DNA of 64,000 nt from an uncultured Bacteroidota bacterium. GTDB lineage: Bacteria; Bacteroidota; Bacteroidia; Flavobacteriales; Flavobacteriaceae. The notes under the pieces are model-generated. The model was given only the letters and a program-made list of their open reading frames with translations, was not told the DNA's origin and did no database searches. The DNA is taken from contig CACJYD010000009.1 in assembly GCA_902597545.1 (NCBI GenBank), positions 1-64,000 of the forward strand. The letters are read 5' to 3'. Positions 17,340-26,488 of the stretch are shown here, piece after piece. Made by a program: the position numbers and the translations under genes. Position 1 is the first letter of the stretch. Each line of letters begins with the position of its first letter.

Positions 17340-17984
17340 ATGAAAAAAATATTATTATTTATTCTTACAATTTTTTTAATTTCTTGCGAAACAGCAGTTG
17401 TTGAAAAAGTTGAAACTAATGGTGAGCCTGAGGGTCCACACACATCTGCTGAGTGGAAAATTTGGGCATATAGCACAGCAGCCCCTTCATTTATCGCAGC
17501 TGAATGCACAGTAGTTGATACGGATGGTACAGTTTTAAGAGAGGGTACAAATGGATGGACAGCTATGTCTGGTAATCCAAATGGAGCACCTTCAGATCCT
17601 GAAAACGGATGGAAGGATCCTCACGAAGCAATGCCAATGGTTGGCGATGCAGCTTCGTTTGCATGGCTTCAGGCTTTTATGGCTGGTGAAGTACCAGATG
17701 TTGAAGTAGATGGTTGGGCATGGATGCTACACGGAGATATTGGTGAAGATAACAGAATGTACCTAGTTACAGATGAAGAAGGAATAGCAAAAGCAAAAGC
17801 TGATGGTCAGTGGATTGAGTCAGGAGCTCATTTAATGTTATTTCCTGCTGATCCAAGTACACTTGATGGTCAGACAACAGATTTTAATAGTGGTGCACCA
17901 TATGTGATGTATGCTGGAACTAAATATGCTCATCTGATGATTCCTGTTGAGGGATATTATGATTATCAGGATCCTGTGAAATAG
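17340..17984 (+). CDS. Acidic Trp-rich lipoprotein of unknown function
   Basis: The ATG at 17340 gives a 214-residue protein with a lipobox signal (MKKILLFILTIFLISCE); a longer frame reaching back into tRNA-Phe is an artefact. The mature protein is very acidic and rich in Trp, Gly, Asp, Ala and Met, unlike its Lys/Asn/Ile-rich neighbours, and its codons are visibly richer in G and C. It contains NGWTAMSGNPNG, NGWKDPHEAMPM and GWAWMLHGD, and looks like one compact domain. I recall similar uncharacterised proteins in marine bacteria but know no function. It ends at a strong bidirectional terminator, so it is a single-gene unit. Confidence 0.8.
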   Translation: MKKILLFILTIFLISCETAVVEKVETNGEPEGPHTSAEWKIWAYSTAAPSFIAAECTVVDTDGTVLREGTNGWTAMSGNPNGAPSDPENGWKDPHEAMPMVGDAASFAWLQAFMAGEVPDVEVDGWAWMLHGDIGEDNRMYLVTDEEGIAKAKADGQWIESGAHLMLFPADPSTLDGQTTDFNSGAPYVMYAGTKYAHLMIPVEGYYDYQDPVK

Positions 17985-18002
17985 TAAAAAAGTATATTTA
18001 TA

Positions 18003-18032
18003 AAAAAAGCCACTCAAGAGTGGCTTTTTTTT
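18003..18032. terminator. Bidirectional terminator
   Basis: GCCACTC and GAGTGGC (18009-18024) form a perfect 7 bp stem with a 2-base apex, flanked by A6 on the left and T8 on the right. It serves both the lipoprotein gene on the plus strand and the convergent dehydrogenase small-subunit gene, whose stop lies inside the T tract. Confidence 0.9.
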
Positions 18033-18735
18033 ATGTTATTAGATTTCCATCATCATCCCACTCAGCAATTATATTCCTTTTAGATTGATCGACGAACTTA
18101 TCCAACCATTCTTTATCATACTCTAAACCATATTGATCAAGTACATCTTGTGGAACACCATCCCATACATTTGGAAAATTACCTTTATAACCTAACTCTT
18201 TTATACCCACTTCAGATGTAAAATAACCAGTCATAGTTAAATTTCTAACTAAGTTGAACCATTGAACTGGTTCAGACTGATCATCCATATTTTCATTTGG
18301 ATTATAATAAGCAATTTCATCTAAAATTTCTTTTTGTTGGGAAAGCTCACAGTCGATAAATATTTTGGTAAATCTTGTTTTGCATTCTTTGTCAATCCAT
18401 TCCAAACCATTTCTCAGTGGTTCCTGATAGGATGGAATATCCTTGGCCATAAATTCAATTAATTGTACAACCTCAGCATCCCGTATTGATCCAAATTCAT
18501 TAGGTGGAAGAATTATATTACATAACTTATCTAGAGTCAATAACTCATCATTTGTGAAGAATTTTTGAGCAAAAAGTTTATCATCAATTTCTTTCTCTTC
18601 AGGTGTTCTGCCATATTCATATCTAGTGAGTGACCTAGTAATTGTCTCTCTACTTATACCATAGCATGACTCCAAAAATATACTAGCACCTAATGATGCT
18701 AATGCCATGGTTTTTAATGAATCTCTTCTTTTCAT
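18031..18735 (-). CDS. Gluconate 2-dehydrogenase subunit 3 family protein (small subunit of sugar dehydrogenase, Tat substrate)
   Basis: A 234-residue protein with a Tat-type signal (KRRDSLKTMALASLGASIF) ending in a possible lipobox (LESC). The mature part matches the small gamma subunit of FAD-dependent sugar dehydrogenases, which escorts the signal-less GMC subunit through the Tat pore and stabilises it. Its gene directly precedes nothing else and follows the GMC gene on the minus strand with no gap, as in known gamma-alpha pairs. Periplasmic location is inferred from the signal. Confidence 0.82.
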   Translation of the reverse strand: MKRRDSLKTMALASLGASIFLESCYGISRETITRSLTRYEYGRTPEEKEIDDKLFAQKFFTNDELLTLDKLCNIILPPNEFGSIRDAEVVQLIEFMAKDIPSYQEPLRNGLEWIDKECKTRFTKIFIDCELSQQKEILDEIAYYNPNENMDDQSEPVQWFNLVRNLTMTGYFTSEVGIKELGYKGNFPNVWDGVPQDVLDQYGLEYDKEWLDKFVDQSKRNIIAEWDDDGNLIT

Positions 18736-20460
18736 TTATGAAAAATTTTGTTTTTTAAATTGTTCAACAATATGTTCTGATGATCTCCAAGCAAGTGCTA
18801 AAATTGTCCACGTTGGATTCTTATCAGCTTGTGAAACAAATGGGCCTGCATCAACAACATATACATTATTAACATCATGAAGCCTCTCAAATTCATTAGT
18901 TACAGATGTTTTTGGGTTATTACCCATCCTTGTTGTTCCAACCTCATGAATTATCCATCCAGGTTTATTTAAACCATAATTGGCATCTTTACCTGGCTTT
19001 CCCCACAGTGGAATACCACCCATGTTATGAATAATTTCTTCAAAAGTATCTTGCATATGTTTAGCTTGCTTAATTTCATTATCTGTCCATTTATAATTGA
19101 ATCTTAAAGTTGGAACGCCATATTTATCAACTTTATTTGGGTCAATTTCACAATAATTTGTCTTTTGAGCTACAGACTCACCACGACCAGAAACTCCAAT
19201 TGTAGACCCATAGTACTTTTTCATGTCTGACCTTAAAACATCTCCATATCCACCAGCCTTATTTATTCCGAAGAATTTATTAAAACTGTTAACATTAAAA
19301 CCTGTTCCGTATGTCGGATTACCCATACCACCCCAAACCTCAATGTGGTATCCTCTTGGGAAATCTAATTTTTTGTTGTCAAGCCACCATGGTGAGTAAA
19401 CATGCATTCCTCCAACACCATCCTCATTATATGTTTTTCTATCAATAAGTTCTGGGATAAAGGCCATCATATCACCACCAGTTGAATCATGTAAGTACTT
19501 TCCAATTAAGTCACTGCTATTTCCTAATCCATTAGGATGCTGTTTTGACTTTGAATTTAGAAGTATTCTTGCGGAACTACATGCAGAAGCTGCTAATACA
19601 ACGACTTTGCCTTTTAATTTGTATTCTTTATTTTCTTCTTTATCAATAAATGAAACACCAGTAGCTTTTCCTTCGTCGTTTGTGGTTACAGTTCTAACCA
19701 TTGAGTTTACATAGAGATCAATTTGACCACCAGATTTTTGAGCTGGAAAAATCAAACATGATCCAGAGGAGAAGTCAGCATATACATTACAACTTCTTGC
19801 ACAACCATTACAGTAATAGCATACCCCTCTATCATTATTAATCCTTTTTGTTACAACTGAAAGTCTAGATGGAATTACTTTAACATTACTTTTTCTTGCG
19901 CCTTTAATATAAAAAAGTTCATGCAGTCGTGGTTTAGGAGGTGGAAGAAAAAATCCATCAGGCTCATTGTACATATTTTCTTTTGTTCCAAAAACTCCAA
20001 TTAATTTATCAACCTTGTCATAATAAGGCTTAATATCATCATAAGAAATTGGCCAATTTTCACCAAGACCATCAATACTTTTTCTTTTAAAATCATTAGG
20101 TCCAAAACGTAATGAAATTCTTCCCCAATGGTTTGTTCTACCACCAAGCATTCTTGATCTAAACCATTTAAAATCAGTATCACCAACTTGACCATATGGT
20201 TCACCATCTATTTCCCACCCACCATATGCTTGATCATAATCACCAAAAAATCTTCTAGTACCTGCACCACGTCTAGGTGAATGCCATGCCCATTTTAACT
20301 GAGTCATTTGTTCTGGATTAGCTGGGTCATAATACGGACCAGCTTCAACAACAGCAACTGATAATCCTGCTTCTGAAAGAATTTTTGTGGCCATTCCACC
20401 ACCAGCTCCGGAGCCTACGATTATAACATCGTATTCCTTTGCTGAATTTTTAATCTGCAT
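18736..20460 (-). CDS. GMC family FAD-dependent sugar dehydrogenase, large subunit
   Basis: A 574-residue oxidoreductase: the N-terminal FAD motif is DVIIVGSGAGGGMATKILSEAG, the GMC motif region is GGRTNHWGR, and the C-terminal GMC domain ends with VVDAGPFVSQADKNPTWTILALAWRSSEH. A cysteine cluster CYYCNGCARSC around residue 215 parallels the Cys cluster that binds a 3Fe-4S centre in bacterial FAD glucose dehydrogenase. It lacks its own signal peptide and probably rides out with the Tat-tagged subunit encoded next. With the DUF1080, Gfo/Idh and ThuA neighbours it probably oxidises a sugar at C3; this is inference from family context. Confidence 0.86.
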   Translation of the reverse strand: MQIKNSAKEYDVIIVGSGAGGGMATKILSEAGLSVAVVEAGPYYDPANPEQMTQLKWAWHSPRRGAGTRRFFGDYDQAYGGWEIDGEPYGQVGDTDFKWFRSRMLGGRTNHWGRISLRFGPNDFKRKSIDGLGENWPISYDDIKPYYDKVDKLIGVFGTKENMYNEPDGFFLPPPKPRLHELFYIKGARKSNVKVIPSRLSVVTKRINNDRGVCYYCNGCARSCNVYADFSSGSCLIFPAQKSGGQIDLYVNSMVRTVTTNDEGKATGVSFIDKEENKEYKLKGKVVVLAASACSSARILLNSKSKQHPNGLGNSSDLIGKYLHDSTGGDMMAFIPELIDRKTYNEDGVGGMHVYSPWWLDNKKLDFPRGYHIEVWGGMGNPTYGTGFNVNSFNKFFGINKAGGYGDVLRSDMKKYYGSTIGVSGRGESVAQKTNYCEIDPNKVDKYGVPTLRFNYKWTDNEIKQAKHMQDTFEEIIHNMGGIPLWGKPGKDANYGLNKPGWIIHEVGTTRMGNNPKTSVTNEFERLHDVNNVYVVDAGPFVSQADKNPTWTILALAWRSSEHIVEQFKKQNFS

Positions 20461-20464
20461 AAAT

Positions 20465-21211
20465 CTAAAGTTCTAGTTCTTTAATTTTAATGTTTCTAAA
20501 ATAAATTGATCCACCATGATCTTGTAAACATATTTTTCCAGACTTGAATTTTCCAAACTCACAATTATCCCATGGCTTCTCATCACAATTAGCAAATTTT
20601 GTGCCAGCTACCATGGAATCCCACTCTTCACCTTCAACAGGAAAATTAATAACTTCTTTACCATTGAAAATTACATTTCCAAAATTATTTTTATAGTCAA
20701 TAGTTATTAAATATGAATTCCACTCACCCACAGGTTTAGACATATCTTCTTCAGGATATACCATTCCCCATAAACCACCTGCTTTTACACCGTCTGGATA
20801 TTCATTATCCATAATTTGTATTTCTGGTCCAGTAACATATGGCTCCTCATATTGATCACCTTCTTTAACTCCCCACATAAAACCACTATTAGTGAGAGAG
20901 TCAACTTTCCACTCAAAATATATTTTAAAATTTTCATAGTCTAAATCAGTGACAATATCATTCCTTTCAATTTTGGGATTTCCATTCTCGTCATTAATTG
21001 TATTCCCATCTTGATCACGTTTAAATTTAGCTAAAGTCGGATCAAAGGATAGAACACCATTTTCAACACTCCAACCAATTTTGTTTCCGTTATCATTATA
21101 ATAATGCCAACCTTTCAAATCATTTTCATTAAGTAAACTCACCCAGTTATCGGATTTTTCACATGAGAATGATATTAATATCAAAAAAATAAATAAACTA
21201 AATCTTTTCAT
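20465..21211 (-). CDS. DUF1080 (3-keto-disaccharide hydrolase-like) lipoprotein
   Basis: A 248-residue lipoprotein (signal ending LISFSCEK) whose mature part is a concanavalin-like DUF1080 fold: NWVSLLNENDLKGWHYYND, YENFKIYFEWK, GPEIQIMDNE and a closing GGSIYFRNIKIKEL. Members include hydrolases that cleave 3-keto-glycosides. Between the GMC dehydrogenase and a Gfo/Idh gene it fits a pathway in which a sugar is first oxidised at C3 and then cleaved. Enzymatic role is inferred from family and context. Confidence 0.86.
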   Translation of the reverse strand: MKRFSLFIFLILISFSCEKSDNWVSLLNENDLKGWHYYNDNGNKIGWSVENGVLSFDPTLAKFKRDQDGNTINDENGNPKIERNDIVTDLDYENFKIYFEWKVDSLTNSGFMWGVKEGDQYEEPYVTGPEIQIMDNEYPDGVKAGGLWGMVYPEEDMSKPVGEWNSYLITIDYKNNFGNVIFNGKEVINFPVEGEEWDSMVAGTKFANCDEKPWDNCEFGKFKSGKICLQDHGGSIYFRNIKIKELEL

Positions 21212-21214
21212 GTT

Positions 21215-22678
21215 TTATAATGTCCAACCTGGTCTTCTGATCCTACCTACAAATTGATTTGCTTCATCAAAATTTGTGATTTTCATATTTTCTCCATCCC
21301 ACAATAATTTTTTTCTTCCAACAAACTTATTGTATTCTGATGTATGATATCTATTTGGTGCATACTCAGGCTTATCTTTGCCCATACTCATGTAAGATCT
21401 AATTGCAAGATTACCCATCAGGACCGTCTCAGTAAATGGTCCAGCATATTCAAATGGTGCAGTAATTTTTTTATACTCATCGCTTCCATAACCTGCTTTT
21501 ATTCCATTAATCCATTCCATGTGATGTAAATGGTCCAATGATTTCCAATAGTCATTAGTTGAAAACTCAATGGTTTCATATCCCTTTCTATAGAGTTTAG
21601 GTCCTAAAGCATAAACTCCACATGAAATAACTCCTTTTTCACCAATCATAAGAACACCATTTGTACTATTTACTTCACCTAAGAAATCATCTGCAGGAAT
21701 AGCATCTGGATGACTAGGTCTTAGGCCACCATCCATCCATACCATTTCAATCTTAGAATCATTTTTACTTGTCTTATCAAAATTTAGAGTAACTATTGAA
21801 GATGCAGGACAGCCTTTAGGGACAAAGTTTTGACTCCAAGCCTGTTCGAAAACTGAACCAACACTACATTCAACATCTGTTGGATAGTGTAAACCAAGAG
21901 TTTTGTATGGTGCATCTAAAATGTGGCAACCCATATCACCCAAAGCTCCAGTTCCATAATCCCACCAACCTCTCCAATTAAACGGATGAAGTTGTGAGGT
22001 ATATTTTGTGGATTCTGCAGGTCCCAACCATAAATCCCAATTTAAATTTGGTGGCTTAACCTCATCCATATCCTTCATGTCAAATCCTTGAGGCCAAACT
22101 GGTCTATTAGTCCAAGCATAAATTTTGTGAATTTTTCCAATTAATTTTTTATCAACCCATTCTTGAATTTTTGTAACTCCTTGACTAGATCCCCCTTGAT
22201 TACCCATCTGAGTTACTACTTTATTTTTAGCAGCAATTTCAGTGAGCATTCTAGCCTCTTCAATATTATGAGTTAGTGGTTTTTGAACATAAACGTGTAG
22301 ACCTCTGTTCATTGCATTACTTGCAATCACACCATGTGTATGATCAGGTGTACTAATTGTAACAGCATCCAGATCTTTTTCCTGGTCTAACATTTCTCTA
22401 TAGTCAATGTAAAAATTTGCATTTGGGTAGGTTTTTCTTGAATCAGTTACACCATGTGTTCCATCAGGGTGTACATCACATAAAGCAATAACTCTTTCTT
22501 TGCTAGCCCATTCATGAGTAATATCATTTCCCTTTCCACCTGCACCAATTGCGGCAATATTTAACTGATCACTGGGTGATATAAATCCATTTCCTCCAAG
22601 AACATTACGTGGAACAATAAAAAATCCAGCACCCACTGCAGCTGACTTCTTTAAAAAATTTCTTCTCCTGTTTTTCAT
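21215..22678 (-). CDS. Gfo/Idh/MocA family oxidoreductase, Tat-exported
   Basis: A 487-residue protein with a Tat signal (NRRRNFLKKSAAVGAG). The NAD-binding fold starts AAIGAGGKG, followed by STPDHTHG and the QKP variant of the usual EKP motif (YVQKPLTH), then a C-terminal alpha/beta domain with HILDAPYK. Such proteins in Bacteroidota often process 3-keto sugars with a tightly bound NAD. First gene of the minus-strand four-gene operon and divergent from the ThuA-like gene 49 bases away. Confidence 0.88.
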   Translation of the reverse strand: MKNRRRNFLKKSAAVGAGFFIVPRNVLGGNGFISPSDQLNIAAIGAGGKGNDITHEWASKERVIALCDVHPDGTHGVTDSRKTYPNANFYIDYREMLDQEKDLDAVTISTPDHTHGVIASNAMNRGLHVYVQKPLTHNIEEARMLTEIAAKNKVVTQMGNQGGSSQGVTKIQEWVDKKLIGKIHKIYAWTNRPVWPQGFDMKDMDEVKPPNLNWDLWLGPAESTKYTSQLHPFNWRGWWDYGTGALGDMGCHILDAPYKTLGLHYPTDVECSVGSVFEQAWSQNFVPKGCPASSIVTLNFDKTSKNDSKIEMVWMDGGLRPSHPDAIPADDFLGEVNSTNGVLMIGEKGVISCGVYALGPKLYRKGYETIEFSTNDYWKSLDHLHHMEWINGIKAGYGSDEYKKITAPFEYAGPFTETVLMGNLAIRSYMSMGKDKPEYAPNRYHTSEYNKFVGRKKLLWDGENMKITNFDEANQFVGRIRRPGWTL

Positions 22679-22727
22679 AGTTTATTAGTTGGATTAAATT
22701 CTGATTTCATAAATTTAAAAAATAATA

Positions 22728-23441
22728 ATGAAAAAAAATACTATTTGCATTTTACTATTTACACTATTATTCAATTTTTCTTATTGTCAAGACTTAAGTG
22801 ATAAAAATATTTTAATTGTTTATGGTGGATATGAGCCCCACAAACCTGAAAAATTTGCTGATTATGTTGAGAAATGGTTTTTAGAAAAGGGAGCTAATGT
22901 TTCAAAAACAAGTGATCTAAAAGTATATAGAGATCTGGATAAATTAAAAAATCAAAATTTAATTGTTCAGTCAGTTACCATGATGCATTTAGACTCTTTA
23001 GAAACATCTCACTTAACTAAAGCAGTTGCATCAGGGGTTGGAATCGCTGGTGCACATGGTGGTTTAGTTGATTCTTACAGGACTAATACAGATTATCAAT
23101 TTATGATTGGAGGTCAATGGGTTAGCCATCCCGGTGGAAAAGTTAAATTTAAAGTGAATATGTTGGAAGACGATTTAACAAGGGGTTTGAATGACTTTGA
23201 AATTTTTACAGAGCAATATTACATGCACTACGATCCAAATATTAAAATTATTGCAAGTACTACATTTAATGGTGAAATATATAAATGGATTGATGGTGTA
23301 GAAATGCCAATAGCATGGAAAAAAAGATTTGACAATGGAAAGATTTTTTTTATTTCGATAGGTCATGACCCTGAAGAATTCATGCAAGAAGAAAATGCTT
23401 GGAGACTTTTAACTCGAGGATTTTTGTGGGCAATGCAATAA
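22728..23441 (+). CDS. ThuA-like domain protein, secreted
   Basis: A 237-residue protein with a Sec signal peptide (cleavage after SYC or so) and a class I glutamine amidotransferase-like ThuA fold: VYGGYEPHKPEKFADYVE, IAGAHGGLVDSYR, IGGQWVSHPGG and the final HDPEEF. ThuA proteins act on 3-keto sugars such as 3-ketotrehalose or remodel sugars in oxidoreductive pathways. It is divergent from the Gfo/Idh-DUF1080-GMC operon and belongs functionally with it. Its stop is 3 bases from the convergent mevalonate kinase gene. Confidence 0.84.
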   Translation: MKKNTICILLFTLLFNFSYCQDLSDKNILIVYGGYEPHKPEKFADYVEKWFLEKGANVSKTSDLKVYRDLDKLKNQNLIVQSVTMMHLDSLETSHLTKAVASGVGIAGAHGGLVDSYRTNTDYQFMIGGQWVSHPGGKVKFKVNMLEDDLTRGLNDFEIFTEQYYMHYDPNIKIIASTTFNGEIYKWIDGVEMPIAWKKRFDNGKIFFISIGHDPEEFMQEENAWRLLTRGFLWAMQ

Positions 23442-23443
23442 AT

Positions 23444-24370
23444 TCAATAACTGATTAAAACTTGAAAATTATAATCTTTGAGTTGATTATTTGCTTTTAA
23501 TAAATCAAAAGAAAATCCAATTATATAACCACCTCCACCTGAACCGCATAGCTTTAAAAAATAATCGTTTGATTTTAATCCCTCTTTCCAAGTTGATTCA
23601 ATATGATTCGGAATCATATTTTTTAAATTATAGTAAGTGAATTCAGACAGTTTTTTAATATTTTTTTCAAGTGAATTAAAATTCGAGTTCAAAAAGTCAT
23701 CAACGCATGAATTTGTAAATTCAACAAACTCATTTTGAAATAATTGTTCAAATTCATTGTTTTTTATAGATTCTAAAAATTTATTTACTAGCATTCTTGT
23801 ATTGCTTGACACCCCACTGTCAAGCAAGAAAAAACCTTTATTTCCATTTTCTTTCTGCTTAGGAATTGAGGTGGTTTCGATATCATTTTTTGACTTAATT
23901 AAGATAGGAGATGACAAATAGCTGTTAACTGGATCTAAGCCAGATGATTCACCATGAAAAAAAGATTCCATTTTTGAAAAAATATTTTTTAGGACAATAA
24001 TATTTTCTGTATCTATTTTCTTTTCTCTTTTTATTTTTTTTAAAAAATACTTGTCATAAATAGCAGCTACTAGCGCTCCACTACTCCCAACTCCATAGCC
24101 TAAAGGAATAGAACTTTTAAAATATAATCCATCATCAATATCAGATTTGAAAGTTTTAAAATTAAATTCATCTTTATCGAATTTTAATTTTAAAAAATCA
24201 TAAAAACTTTTTATTTGTTTATTGGATAATTTAATGTTTTCATTTGAAGATTTGTCAATTTTTAAAGACCCAGAATAGTTATTAAAAGGAATTGAAATAC
24301 CTTTAGAATTTTTAATTATACCATACTCGCCAAAAAGTAAAATCTTAGCAAAAAAAGAAGATGAATTCAT
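23444..24370 (-). CDS. Mevalonate kinase (GHMP family)
   Basis: A 308-residue GHMP kinase. FFAKILLFGEYGIIKN is the N-terminal substrate motif, PLGYGVGSSGALVAA the ATP-binding motif 2, GESSGLDPVNSYLS carries the catalytic Asp, and LCGSGGGGYIIGF is motif 3. It sits next to the diphosphomevalonate decarboxylase gene in the same operon, so phosphorylation of mevalonate is the likeliest activity. A second GHMP kinase at 46409-47317 is the alternative candidate for the same step. Confidence 0.82.
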   Translation of the reverse strand: MNSSSFFAKILLFGEYGIIKNSKGISIPFNNYSGSLKIDKSSNENIKLSNKQIKSFYDFLKLKFDKDEFNFKTFKSDIDDGLYFKSSIPLGYGVGSSGALVAAIYDKYFLKKIKREKKIDTENIIVLKNIFSKMESFFHGESSGLDPVNSYLSSPILIKSKNDIETTSIPKQKENGNKGFFLLDSGVSSNTRMLVNKFLESIKNNEFEQLFQNEFVEFTNSCVDDFLNSNFNSLEKNIKKLSEFTYYNLKNMIPNHIESTWKEGLKSNDYFLKLCGSGGGGYIIGFSFDLLKANNQLKDYNFQVLISY

Positions 24371-25438
24371 TTAGGATGAGATTATTTTTTCAGGTCCTGA
24401 ACCTAATTTATCATCTATATATTTTCCACCAGAGCAAAAAACTAATAATTCATTTTTGACAAACTTTTGAACTAAATCAAAATCATTTTTGTGGTATAGT
24501 AAATGTAAATTAGCCCCAGCATCCAAAGTGAAAGAAAGAGAACAATCATTTTGTTTTCTAAAACTCCAAACTTTATTAATTATGTTTATCGTATTTGGTT
24601 TAAATAAAATGAAAGGTGGATTAGATGATAACATCATAGCGTGTAAAGTCAAAGCTTCATTCTCTACAATCTTAGAAAAATCTGATACATTCTGATGCTT
24701 CATAAATTGAGTTATTTTTTCAAAATTTTTATTTGCTTGAAGAATTCTATTGTTTTTAAATTGGTGTTTATTCATTAAATCATGTCCAACTGAACTTGAT
24801 ACCGATTTTGATCCTTCATCAACAATCAAAATTGTATCACAGTATTGATCAAAATACGTTGAGAGTTTAAAGGGTATGGAATAAAGGTTATTACTGTCAG
24901 CCACTATATTTGTTTCTCCCCAAATTGCAGCTGGTCCATACACACTTCTACATGCGCTTCCAGAACCCAATCTAGAAATAAATGAGGATTTAGAATAAAA
25001 ATCATCTATTTTGGTAATGGATTTTTCAATATCAACCAAACACAAAGCAAGAGAACTAAATGCTGACGCAGATGATGCTATTCCACTACTATGTGGAAAC
25101 GTATTTTTTGATTTAATTTTTAATGAAAGTTTTTGGAGAATGGGTAAGTACTCAATCACTCTTTCAAAAAAAATATCCAACTTTTTATTGAATTCAGGTT
25201 TTAACTCATCATGAAAATAAAACTCATATTTAAAACCATCTTTACTAAAACTATAATCTATAGTTGTTGAACTATAGCAATTAGTTAGTGTGAAACTTAA
25301 TGATGGATTCATTGGAATTTGTAATTCCTTTTTTCCCCAGTATTTAATTAATGCAATATTTGAGGGTGATTTCCAACCAGTAAATCCAGATAAATTTTCT
25401 TTATCGAAATCTAATTTATAAGTTGGTTTAAATATCAT
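24371..25438 (-). CDS. mvaD: Diphosphomevalonate decarboxylase
   Basis: This enzyme converts mevalonate diphosphate to isopentenyl diphosphate with ATP. The 355-residue protein has the diagnostic GWKSPSNIALIKYWGK, the ATP motif PHSSGIASSASAFSSLA, the SGSACRSVYG motif with the catalytic Arg, and the catalytic Asp in LSFTLDAGANLH. The stop is adjacent to the start of the kinase gene. Its presence shows that the organism makes isoprenoids through the mevalonate route, as Flavobacteriia do. Confidence 0.92.
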   Translation of the reverse strand: MIFKPTYKLDFDKENLSGFTGWKSPSNIALIKYWGKKELQIPMNPSLSFTLTNCYSSTTIDYSFSKDGFKYEFYFHDELKPEFNKKLDIFFERVIEYLPILQKLSLKIKSKNTFPHSSGIASSASAFSSLALCLVDIEKSITKIDDFYSKSSFISRLGSGSACRSVYGPAAIWGETNIVADSNNLYSIPFKLSTYFDQYCDTILIVDEGSKSVSSSVGHDLMNKHQFKNNRILQANKNFEKITQFMKHQNVSDFSKIVENEALTLHAMMLSSNPPFILFKPNTINIINKVWSFRKQNDCSLSFTLDAGANLHLLYHKNDFDLVQKFVKNELLVFCSGGKYIDDKLGSGPEKIISS

Positions 25439-26488
25439 TTATTTAAATGAATTTATTTCAGTCTTTTTTGGTTCTTTCTTTGAACCATCAAAACCAGAAA
25501 TACCTGAGACAGTTGTATACTTTAAAACATTTTTTTTGCCAGGATTTACAATTTGATATGCACTGTGACACATAATTGCTGCCTCATGAAATCCTGATAA
25601 TATAAGTTTTAATTTTCCAGGATATGTATTTATATCCCCAATGGCATAAATACCATTTTTATTAGTTTGATAGTCAAGTGAATTATTAACCTTTATTGCA
25701 TTTTTATCAATGTCTAGTCCCCAACTTTTAAAAACATCCATCTTTGGAACTAATCCATATAAGGGAATTAAATAATCTGTAGCTAAATTTAAAGTCTTGT
25801 CTTCCACTTTAATTTCAACACTCTCTAATTTTTTATCACCATGCAATTTACTAATTACTGCAGGGGTTAATATTTCAAGAATACCTTTGTCTTTTAATTT
25901 TTGAATTTTATTTACTGAGTCCACAGCTCCTCTGAATTGATTTCTTCTATGAATCAAAGTGACTTTTTTTGCTATTTCAGACAGAACAATTGTCCAATCT
26001 AATGCTGAATCTCCACCACCTGAAATTATCACAGATTTACTTCTAAATTTTTCAGGATCTAATACACTATACTGAACACCATTATCCTCATATTTTTCTA
26101 GATTTTCAAGCTTGGGTTTCCTTGGTTCAAAATTTCCTAATCCTCCTGCAATTGCAATAACTTTTGCAGAGATTTTTGTTTTTTTATCTGTTGTAATTAT
26201 GAATTTATCATCTTCCTTCGATAATGCATCTGCAGTTTCACCTAAAGAGTAACCAGGACTAAATGGTTTAATTTGCTCAAGAAGTTTATCAACTAACTCC
26301 CCTGCCAAGATTTCAGGGTAAGCAGGTATGTCATAAATTGGTTTGTTTGGATAAATTTCTGAACATTGGCCACCTGGTTTTGATAAAGAGTCTATTAAAT
26401 GGCATCTCATTCCTAGAAGACCAGCTTCAAAAACTGTAAATAAGCCTGTCGGGCCAGCTCCAATTACTGCAATATCAGTATCAATCAT
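25439..26488 (-). CDS. Ferredoxin/flavodoxin-NADP+ reductase, thioredoxin-reductase type
   Basis: A 349-residue FAD protein: IAVIGAGPTGLFTVFEAG (FAD site), SKPGGQCSEIYPNKPIYDIPA, the NADPH motif GGGDSALDWT and YAIGDINTYPGK near the C-terminus. The CxxC redox pair of thioredoxin reductase is absent, which together with the YPNKPIYDIP motif marks the YumC-type ferredoxin-NADP reductase. It overlaps the NifU-domain gene by 4 bases (ATGA), suggesting coupling. Likely supplies or withdraws electrons for iron-sulfur and isoprenoid chemistry; the partner is not visible here. Confidence 0.9.
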   Translation of the reverse strand: MIDTDIAVIGAGPTGLFTVFEAGLLGMRCHLIDSLSKPGGQCSEIYPNKPIYDIPAYPEILAGELVDKLLEQIKPFSPGYSLGETADALSKEDDKFIITTDKKTKISAKVIAIAGGLGNFEPRKPKLENLEKYEDNGVQYSVLDPEKFRSKSVIISGGGDSALDWTIVLSEIAKKVTLIHRRNQFRGAVDSVNKIQKLKDKGILEILTPAVISKLHGDKKLESVEIKVEDKTLNLATDYLIPLYGLVPKMDVFKSWGLDIDKNAIKVNNSLDYQTNKNGIYAIGDINTYPGKLKLILSGFHEAAIMCHSAYQIVNPGKKNVLKYTTVSGISGFDGSKKEPKKTEINSFK

